Origin: Rhipidocladum racemiflorum
Taxonomy: Eukaryota > Streptophyta > Magnoliopsida > Poales > Poaceae
Assembly (NCBI GenBank): GCA_036346355.1
Contig: JAYEVF010000048.1
Coordinates: 96,001-160,000 of the forward strand
DNA: 64,000 nucleotides
Direction: 5' to 3'
Shown here piece after piece: positions 55,480 through 64,000 of the stretch (position 1 is its first letter; every line of letters begins with the position of its first letter). Position numbers and translations under genes: made by a program. Under the pieces are notes generated by a model. The model worked only from the letters and a program-made list of their open reading frames with translations. It was not told where the DNA came from and searched no databases.

Positions 55480-58067
55480 ATCAACAAGAAATCAACCCGG
55501 CCTCCTCCGATTGACGCCGAGTTGTCTTTCCGGGTATGTTAACCGGTCGGTGAGTGTATGTCGATGCGCAAGTTATAGTGCGTCTCTGCATTTTAACATA
55601 TCATCCACCCACCGCTGCGGTTACATTTGAATGCATCGTTAGTGCTCGATAAAACACGCTGCAATAGGTAATTAAAATTTCGTAGTTACCGATTCCTTGT
55701 GGGGTTGAGGAGTATTCTCCAGGCTGGGTCAAATCTTCCCTAGAAACCTGCAAGCACATAGAGTTAGGTCATATTCATCTTCCCAATCAGTTTGACTGCA
55801 TAGAACGACTGCCGTGGCGCATGCGTCGCCGCGGTAAGCTTCCCGACGCCCAGCCAGACCATCGTGCACTTTCTGATCGTGGGGGGGTGTCATCGTGGCG
55901 GACTCCCGAACCATCATGCATGGATAATGACCGTGGAAGAGGGGTGTACGGCTGTCCGAACCCGAAAGCCTGTGGGAGACGTGCAGGCGCAAACGTCGGC
56001 CGAACAAGCGACCCGGACTCCTCCATGTGAACGTCGGGACGTGCTGCCGGAGTCGCATGTCGTGTAGACGAGGATGGAAGGAGAGAATGATCTGTGCGTG
56101 CATGCTGTAATACGACATGTCATTATCAACAAGGTTAGATGCCTAAATAATACCAAGATTGAGAACTAAAAGTACGTTTCATACCGTTGTATCCTCAAGA
56201 GTAGGGAAGGTTGATGACGAGGGGGCGAAACTCGATTGTCTACCGGCCATGCTCGGGCGTGATGACCTGGGAGAGGGAGGACGGGTGCCTCCCTCAGCAC
56301 GCCGCATCACAACGTCACTATGACGGCCGCATGTATTGATTTGCATTATGCCCTTCAGACCATCTGCTACTTTGCGAAGAATTCGCACCACGCCGGGCGA
56401 AGAGCTGCGGCTCCGTTCTTGTAATGCAATAGTAACCTCCTCATACATACTGCTAGCACGATCGTACTGCGGACACAACACAAGACATTAGTTACTCATA
56501 GCAAAATAAAGGAATCATAGTGCGTGGTGGTACCGTCTCATCCTGCCGTGATGCGCGGTGTGTACGGTGGCCGACGCCCAACTGCTCAGCGTGCGTGATC
56601 TCGCCGGGCCTCGTAGGAGCAACTCCAAGAAGACGAGCATGCACGCCGCACGCACTCACCAGTGCACGCTGACGCACGAGTCAAGCTCGTATGGTTGATC
56701 CTCGTGCACTACCTCGCCCGCGGGCGAGTCCTCCCACGCAGCGGGTCCACGGCAATTGCTTTGGTCGCCACTCGTCTGGTGCTGCCCTTCCGAGATTGCT
56801 CAAGGGAAATAAAGTTGCAAGTTTAAAATTATAAATACATGATGTAGGTCGTAAGGAAGATAGACAATTCAAATATATAAATTACACTTACATATGCGCT
56901 TTTCGTGGTAGAGGTGGGCCAACAGAGGAGGGATCTCTGGTGAAGTCCAAATCGCGCATCACCCGCGAGGGAATACCGCTCCACCATGTAGTAGAACACT
57001 AGGTGACACGTGGTGAACCAAAGATCGATGGTCTTGGTCGCACTGAATTGACAAGCCATGAGGCGCAGATCGGGCGATGAATCATGAAACCATGGCTGCC
57101 ATATGATCTCATCCTCGTGCGTGGTCTCAAGTAGTCGTGAAACTCGGTGTAGACTCTGCGAGGCCTCTCCTGGCCCATCCCAACCGGGCTGTGAGTCCGG
57201 TAGCGTACTCCATGGTGGGCCCATCGATCGGGTACCCACCATCACCGTGAGAATGGCTCACGATGTCGATAGGGGTGAACAAAGATGCCTAAAGTAGGGC
57301 CGGCCGACGGAAGTGCTCCCAGACCAAATCTGAGCACCGAGTAGCACAAGGCAAGCACGGGCTCTTCTCCCGTTGTCTTCATGCACCCGACGCACAATCC
57401 TCGATATATACCGCAGAGCACGGCCGATCCAAAATCAGATCAAGCAAGACATCGCCAACATCGGCGTCGGCCAAATCTGCGCGATGTGTATGTAGTCGGG
57501 TATACGCAGCCTCCCTGCGTACTAGGGAACAACACCCATCCGAACAGTAGAGTAGGTACGCTACAAGGTGGCTCTTGACCACATACTACGTGCATCCTGT
57601 GGGCAAATCATGAAGTTTCAAGCCATGAGTGAGGAACCCCGAGAGTTCTGCAGATGCGGGGACACCAAACCTATGCTCCAACCTCGCCCTTCACCAAAGC
57701 ACCGCGGTGGCGGAACAATCGGCCTGCCCCTGATAGGCAAACCAGTGATATACGAAACATCCTGCAGGGTGACGGTCATCTCCCCCCATCGGAAATGGAA
57801 CGTGTGGGTCTCTGGCCTCCAACGATCGACCAGCGCGGAAAGAAGACATGCATCCAAAGAGAAACAATGGCCAGGGTCCATCATCCGGGCCAACGGCAGC
57901 AGACACCACAGTAGAATCGCACGACGCGGGTCTAACGGCCAGTGCTCGGTGGGGCTCCTCAGAACGAACGGCTGAGGACCGTCGCCCGTAATCCATGCGT
58001 GGCAACGATGCTTGCCATCATAAGATGGGTCAAGCAAAGTGTCTGGGTGTGCAGCCATAACCTGCAA
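55480..58067 (-). pseudogene. Plant mobile domain (PMD, MAIN-like) protein gene in the MULE
   Basis: The first part (58,067-57,620) carries LLDPSYDGKHRCHAW, SALVDRWRPETHTFHF and GEMTVTLQDVSYITGLPIRG, the signature start of PMD proteins. After short shifts follow HLVAYLLYCSDG (near 57,575), AQIWSGSTSVGRPY (near 57,320), EDEIIWQPW (near 57,110) and TTCHLVFYYMVERY (near 57,010). The weaker tail (GEITHAEQLGV near 56,610) fades out by about 55,480. PMD proteins occur both as host genes (MAIN, MAIL1, silencing and genome stability) and inside MULEs and gypsy elements. Frame breaks suggest decay or sequence error, or introns I cannot place. Confidence 0.8.
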
Positions 58068-58379
58068 GAAGATAATTAACCGTAAGGTATAACATTACAT
58101 GACCTAGCGAAAAATAACATGGTATAACAAAGAAATAACCGGACATAACAATAATTAAGATGACATAAGATGCAGGATAGATATTACGAAAGTCCGATGT
58201 CCCATAGTTTACATTGACGAAATGAAGATAAAATAACATGAACGTACTTCAACATCATACACTTGCAACTACATTATCCAAGGTAGCTACTGACGAAGTC
58301 GATGAGCACGCCCTATTAGGACAGCTTCTTCACTGTATGCCCAATTGTTCTCGCATAACCGCACTTCCGTGAGCCGTCT

Positions 58380-60550
58380 GCCTCCCCGCGGCTTGCGCCC
58401 ATGTCGCTATTTAATTCGACTGCGGATCGCCACCGCCCACGGCCGCTCCTCTTCAAAGCATCATTCGACACCATGTCACTTGGCGACCCACGGCTCTACG
58501 TGATGCATGTCCAACCCATAGGAGTTGAACTCCGAGCTCCATGTCCTAATAGGTTGTCGGGCGCCAAATACTCAGAGATGTACGCTGCGGATGATCGACG
58601 ATACCGCACACGCCGCGTATACATGAGAGCATGGCTTGTGCAAAGAATGCGCGCTTGTTACATGTGCAAGTCGCGACATCACGTATTATGCACACTTGTT
58701 TACTGCAGCCCTGGAATGGCCACCGACGAACTTCTCTCGTAGACGACTTCGAACTTTCGCCTAACTCCATCCGTCGTGCGGGCATCATGCGAGCGAGCCT
58801 TCTCAATTTTCTTCTCCATGTATGCATGCATACGTTCGAGAACCGCTTCCCCTCATCCAAGTGCCTCTTCCCGCTCATCCCCTATTGACAAAGTACCCTA
58901 CGGTTCTATTCCAGTGTCTCCTCCACGATGGCACTGATTGGGAGGGACCGAACGCCTTCGTAACCCCATTGTAAACCTCGAGACATGTTAGTGGTCATTA
59001 TACCGCACCTAGCGCCATCCCTCGTGCGTAAGGGACCACTTCTCCAGTCCGGAGCATGCAACTGCACCCATTGCGAAGTTGTTGACTGGCCCTCCCAGGC
59101 GCCGTCTCCTCGCCCGGCACTCTCCATATTGCCTCGAACTTCCGCCTCGGGTTTTGCATGCACAGCCTCTTGAATGTCTTCATGACTTCCTTGTCATGGA
59201 ATCTCCTCGTGCAAGTTCGCGGCGAGATGCCTCATGCACCATCGATTGATGACGCCATTCCATTGGTACGGTGGTCGCGTCCCTCCTTGCATGGTGTCGA
59301 TGGCGGACATTAACCCAAAGATGCCTGCCTGTGATGAGGCATACATTCGGGCGGTCTTGGACGGCGGCTACCTTCACATTTGCTAGAAACCACAACCAGC
59401 TCTGTGTTCTCGCTTTCCACGATTGCATAAGCCACCGGGAGTACCGGTCATTTGCGTCCCGCGCTACCGCCATCAAGATGGTGCCCTTGTACTTGCCGGA
59501 CATGAAAGTGCCATCCATGGTCAAGACAGCCGGGCAAGATTTGAAGCCTTGTATGGCTGGTCCGAACGCCCGTAACACCACGATCCAGGATGTAACGATT
59601 CGGTCCCTTCACGGATGCGGCCTATCCATCTTGTTGACGTACGTCCCGTGATTGGCTTCAATCTGGGTGAAGCATGCGAGGAACAAGGTTGTACCCTCTT
59701 CAGACGCGTCGCACATCATCTCTATAACTTTCTTCTTCGCCGCCACACCTTGCCGTAGCTAACAGGATATCCCACCCTGCTAACCACGCCGCCATCAATA
59801 TCTTCGGTGAAACGGTCACGTCAGCTGAGACCAAGTGAGAAATCAGGCTGGCCACATATGAGGATGTGGCATTTCTGTGCTTCTGCAGTGGCTCAGCAAG
59901 CACACAGGTGTGGTCCGTCAGGACGGTTATCCTGAAGCCCGAACTCGTGCCCTTGAACTTCTGGGCACGGATCTTGCCGGGACACTCACGATCCATGCAC
60001 TTCACGATGTAGGTCTCCTGGTTGGACCTATACACCCGGTATGTAAAGGTGATGCTCATCGCATATCCGCAATCGTCATGGGCGGCACTCTTCGTAGGGA
60101 AGCGCTGCTCCGCCAAAGAGAGTGTCTTGATCGAAGGCCCACTCATTACCGGTTTCTTCCGGCAACACGAGTGAATCCATCACCATAGCATCGAGGCGCG
60201 AAGACACATACTCCACCTCCGTGGACACAATGCCACCGGCGGGAGTTGCATCATCAACATCTTCTTCGCTGCTTTCCGTGTCGACGCCGCCGCCATCATC
60301 CGATTTTTCTTCATCCACCAGGGCTTCGAGGTGCTCGTGGCGCCAATGCGAGCTGACCACCAACGCCCGACATCTTCATTCCTCTCAAAATCATCCGCAG
60401 CAGTTGTCCTCGTGGATGCCCCGGAGGATGCTTCGGCAAATGATGCTAGCGCCCTAGAAGGACTTGAGGTTCCCCTATGTCCATGAAGCGCGCAGACACC
60501 ATCGGCCGACGGTGTATCATCGCCTCGAGGGTTCATTACAATTTGCATGT
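58380..60550 (-). pseudogene. mudrA-like MULE transposase, frameshifted
   Basis: Order on the reverse strand: an acidic leader (60,360-60,090, with EEDVDD), then the MuDR N-terminal region with TYRVYRSNQETYIVKCM, ECPGKIRAQ and DHTC near 60,050-59,890. Next is the DDE core with FGPAIQGFKSCPAVLTMDGT, GKYKGTILMAVARDAN (first Asp near 59,510) and WLWFLANVK. WRSGPLRTRDGARCGIMTTN lies near 59,030. A SWIM zinc finger has CTCNK and a CSHVYA-type end near 58,650-58,690 that needs a frame change. I count at least five frame changes across about 2.1 kb. It is the DNA-cleaving enzyme expected for this element. Confidence 0.85.
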
Positions 60551-62674
60551 ACTCCCCACATTATGTCTCCCACAATCTTGTGCAGCTCCCATCTATAGTC
60601 CGCCGAACCTTCCACAAGGCCGCATATAGAGCCTCGAGTCTAAGCTTCTTTCCAATGTCTCCTCATCGAATGCGCTCCTCACGCATCTACGAGCTCTGCT
60701 AGACCCATCTCCATCAGACCCGCAGTCCGATCACCTTCCTTCTCGCAGTCAAACATCCACCCCACATGGACCATCGCTAACAACGCCGCCACCGTAAAAC
60801 ACGAACAAATCTAGAGTATCCGCCATGTAGTACCTATCATACGGTAATATTTCAGAGGTTTCAAATTGTTAAATAATAGTCACATGTAATAATCTTGGTT
60901 ACTTGTAATAATAAATTATTTCTGTTGTATCAATATTTCGTGAGGTTTCAATTATTTCATCTTTACACACTTTACCGTTATTTTAGGTACTACTAATTAC
61001 ATCAAATTATGTCAATTCATACTGGTACTACACTAGTATTACAATATCCGCATTAATATTCCATTAACATTTGGCTATCATTTACACCATTTACCGTTAT
61101 TTAATGTATCGCTAACCATAGTAATATTGTCATTACATTTGGTAAAACCGTTCTTTTAGGTCCTATTAATCGCAATCAAATCACATTTGGTCCTCTGGTT
61201 TTTCATACAATATTCGTAGTAATAATCCATTAACATTACGCCATCATCTACACCATTTTCCGTTATTTCATGTACTACTAAGCATATTAATATTGTCATC
61301 ACATTTGCTAATACCGTAATTTAAGGTCCTATTACCTACAATCAAATCACATTAACTACAAACCATTATTTATTTACACATTCGGTCCTCTGGTTTTCAT
61401 ACAATATTCGTAGTAATAATCCATTAACATTACGCCATCATATACACCATTTTCCATTATTTCATGTACTGCTAACCATATTAATATTGTTATCATATTT
61501 CGTAATACTGTAATTTAAGGTCATATTACCTACAATAAAATCACATTAACTACACACTATTGTTTACTTACGCATTTGGTCCTAATTTCATAACCTACTC
61601 ATTATGACAACAATTTTTGGGTCCTACTACTACTCCAACTACTCATGATGAATATAGTAAGTTCACATACTGCTACTTCCACAAACATCACGCCGGTCCT
61701 ACACTGTTTTGCGTACTACTCATTACTTCACCACCGCTATCTCATCTAATACATCGAACACAACTACCGTCATATATAACTACGTCTGTCATGTTAGCAA
61801 CAATATTATACTACTAGTCCGTAAGATTATACCGCTGCGTGTTCTACTATTCCGTAACTCATTACTCTATAAATACTTATAATGCTTTTTCTACTAATTT
61901 TGCGTTCTATGTCGTGCTCGTTGTACTAATATTCTAACGATTATCCTAAGTGAGCAACAATATTATACTACTAGTCCATAAAGATTTTCAACTAACCTCT
62001 CTGAAGATGTGCTGAAAATCCCTAAATCTCTAGCACCGTGCAAAATAACCTTCCTAAAGAACACCTGCAAAAATACAAATACGGAATCAAATACTCGAAA
62101 AAATGGTTACCTCTAACTAAATTCTACAAATTATGACCACCACGACACTGCTAATCATATTACTGTTGTCATTACATTTGCTAATACCATGATTTCCTCA
62201 TTTCACATGACGCATTCGATCCTCATTGAACAACAATATTATGCTACTACTCCTCAAGATTTCAAACTAACCTCTTTGAAGATCGATAAATCTCTAGCAC
62301 CGCATAAAATAACCTTCAGAATCACACCTGCAAAAACCAAACCCGAATCAAATACTCGAAAAAGGTTACCTCCAAAAAAATCTACAAATTTTGAACACCA
62401 ACTAAATTGGTTTTCCCAGCTTCTCGGATCTCCTCGCTCTCGGTGTACTCAAGAACTCATAACTCCTTGCGCCTCGCTTTTCTCACCACCCATTTCCTTG
62501 CGAATGCGATGCTCAAGTGATTTATAACGAGACCAAGACGAGAGAAACACCGATCGCTGCTTTGCCGTTCGATTTGACGTTGCAGCAAAGCAGGAATTTT
62601 GGCAACAGTGGCACTACCTTGCATAGCTCGGGGGGCCTGGACATTTCTTTTTCTTCCCTGGACAGCAGATGGCG
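60551..62674. repeat. AT-rich MULE spacer with diverged tandem repeats
   Basis: Between about 61,020 and 61,600 a unit of about 190 bp is repeated roughly three times (TAGTAATAATCCATTAACATT near 61,212 and 61,405). A second, 160-180 bp segment (AACAATATTAT(A/G)CTACTA through AAATACTCGAAAAA) occurs at 61,947-62,130 and 62,225-62,392. I see no gene. The segment next to the transposase start probably holds its promoter, on the reverse strand. Confidence 0.65.
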
Positions 62675-62972
62675 TGCATGCACCGTGGGGGGCCGGCCTC
62701 GGCAAGTCGCACCATGGGCATGGGCGACAATGAGGAGTGGGGGCAGGCTGGCGCTGAGCTGGCGATCACATGTGGCTCTGCGGTGCAGCTGCGTCAACAC
62801 TGCAATGTGCCAAGACACTCAAGCAGCACATGCAAACGACCTCTGCTGCAAGGTCGCAGCTTAGCTGCTCTTGCTGAAGGAGCTGGCCAAGGGGCCAAAG
62901 CTGCAAAAAATCTTGCAGCAACGCTAGTTCCGGGAAAAAAAACACGGTAGGGGCCAATACAGTGAAAATTTC
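62675..62972 (-). repeat. Right terminal inverted repeat of the MULE
   Basis: 298 bp, the inverse of 48,043-48,350. It ends at ...CAATACAGTGAAAATTTC, followed by TAGTTTCTC. Confidence 0.92.
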
Positions 62973-62981
62973 TAGTTTCTC

Positions 62982-63744
62982 ATGTCAGTTCTTTGTGTTA
63001 GAAATGCTTTACTGTGCAGCGGATACAGCTTGGGATGAGAGATTTCACAGATTGTTTGCCTATTGTGTAGTATTCATGAATGAAATAATTGCCTTCTCTT
63101 ATTATTCATATATATTTAGGTGTATAATGTATTTATACAAGACGGTTATTACTTGATCTGATCAAGTAGCAAACAAATAGTTTCTCATGTATGTTTCTTC
63201 ATACAAAAGACAAAGGTAGAGTTGTGTATGGAGTGAAGAGAGCGAGACAGGTAGGGAGGTTCTCGATAGGCATTTATAACGAGCTCTTTTACAGTGGATT
63301 AAAATCAAATATAAGCCGTCCATTTCTTTGAATCTAATGGTTGAAATCAATTTAGATCTAGTTATACTACCACCTGTAGTATTGGTAGTAAAATTCAGAA
63401 AGAGGTAAAAGGGTAAAAAATTCTATCATATTATTTGTCATCTACGGTAAAACACGTCATGTGATCCTGATGAATGGCGGATGAATGGATAAGAAGCTTC
63501 TGAAGTTCATCAGGTATCTGATGAAGCCAAAATTGTGAACAAATTAGAAAAAGTCTAAAATACCTCTGATGAATGGATAGGAAAAACCTAAAATACCCTT
63601 AATTTCTACTACCACTATTTACTACATACGTTATCTACCGTAAAATTTCTCTTTATAATTCACAAACATTTTCCTATGCAGAATGTTTCTTTTCTAAGCA
63701 ATTTGATTCCAGGCAAAATTCTGCTTCCATTAGCAATTAGTAAG
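62982..63744. other. Right flank of the MULE, nothing recognised
   Basis: AT-rich. Two related words (ATCTACGGTAAAAC near 63,441 and TATCTACCGTAAAAT near 63,633) and GATGAATGG repeats near 63,470-63,575 hint at a small transposon, but no ends could be set. Confidence 0.35.
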
Positions 63745-64000
63745 ACCATCTCCAATCGTGTCCCTTCTCTTCCCTTCCCTTCGTGAAGGGATTCCCATTC
63801 ACTTCAGCGCTCCAACGGATTCCCTTCAGCATTCCCTTCGTGAAGGGATTCTCTCTCCCATTCCCTCTAGCAAGGGATTCTCTCTCCTTTCCCTGTACAA
63901 TTCCCTTTAAAAGGAATCTGTTGGAGATGAGGGCAAATAAAGGGAATGGGAATGAGGAAGGGAACAGGAAAGGGAATGAAATGAAGGGAATATGGTTGGA
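63745..64000. mobile_element. MITE with GGGAATG palindromes, cut by the window end
   Basis: Begins GACCATCTCCAATCGTGTCC after AGTAA. The final bases (GGGAATATGGTTGGA) are the start of the inverse end, so the element is almost complete but truncated by the window. Repeated TTCCCTTC and AAGGGAATG words make it strongly self-complementary. Confidence 0.7.

Larger units (their letters stand above)
48043..62972 (-). mobile_element. 14.9 kb Mutator-like element (MULE) with transposase and extra genes
   Basis: The ends are long inverted repeats (48,043-48,350 and 62,675-62,972), each beginning GAAATTTTCACTGTATTGGC. Nine-base flanks agree at 8 of 9 positions: TGGTTTCTC (48,034-48,042) and TAGTTTCTC (62,973-62,981), the Mutator TSD length. 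Read on the reverse strand, the contents are an AT-rich spacer, a mudrA-like transposase, a plant-mobile-domain gene, a satellite array, two GRF zinc-finger genes and the second TIR. All coding remnants point the same way. Known MULEs are mostly under 6 kb, though large ones with accessory genes exist. The transposase is frameshifted as read. Confidence 0.88.

Overview
The window is plant nuclear DNA, almost certainly from a grass (Poaceae). It holds very few genes and a dense layer of nested transposons: Stowaway and Tourist MITEs, Tekay/Del-like Ty3-gypsy elements with about 3.3 kb LTRs, CACTA, hAT and Mutator elements. The genes that can be read (a PPR protein, a NAC factor and a novel plant SNARE) are typical land-plant families. 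The exact species cannot be read from the sequence. I found no tRNA, rRNA or CRISPR feature.

Layout. 0.1-1.8 kb: a short, internally deleted Ty1-copia element with intact LTRs and target-site duplication (TSD). 1.8-6.3 kb: intergenic DNA with a Stowaway MITE, a small hAT element, a (TA)n tract, a Tourist MITE and a LINE scrap. 6.7-35.9 kb: an old CACTA transposon cut apart by younger insertions. The largest of these is a 19.9 kb compound gypsy element of structure LTR-internal-LTR-internal-LTR with a single TSD pair (11,283-31,196). A 2.8 kb solo LTR (32,813-35,613) also sits in the CACTA reading frame. 35.9-38.8 kb: an LTR-like block and a reverse-strand gypsy RT/RNase H remnant.

38.8-45.2 kb, reverse strand: fragments of two plant genes head to tail. 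One is a novel plant SNARE (NPSN) lacking its first and last exons. The other is a NAC transcription factor lacking its first exon. The NAC last exon carries three separate insertions, and the reading frame runs on across each when the insertion and one TSD copy are discounted. 45.8-47.3 kb, reverse strand: an intact intronless PPR gene, the one clearly functional-looking gene here.

48.0-63.0 kb: a 14.9 kb Mutator-like element (MULE) with about 300 bp terminal inverted repeats and a 9 bp TSD (8 of 9 matching). On one strand it carries a mudrA-type transposase with a SWIM zinc finger, a plant-mobile-domain (MAIN-like) gene and two GRF-type zinc-finger genes. It also carries a 3.3 kb satellite array of about 187 bp monomers that shows a four-monomer higher-order period. 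This is the most unusual object in the window. Its left end lies about 0.7 kb upstream of the PPR start codon.

A caution on open frames: differences between the compound gypsy copies are mostly one- or two-base indels in CCGG, CG, CAG and CTG contexts, while AT-rich stretches are identical. That pattern looks more like base-calling error at methylated sites than mutation, so some frameshifts in the transposon genes may not be real.
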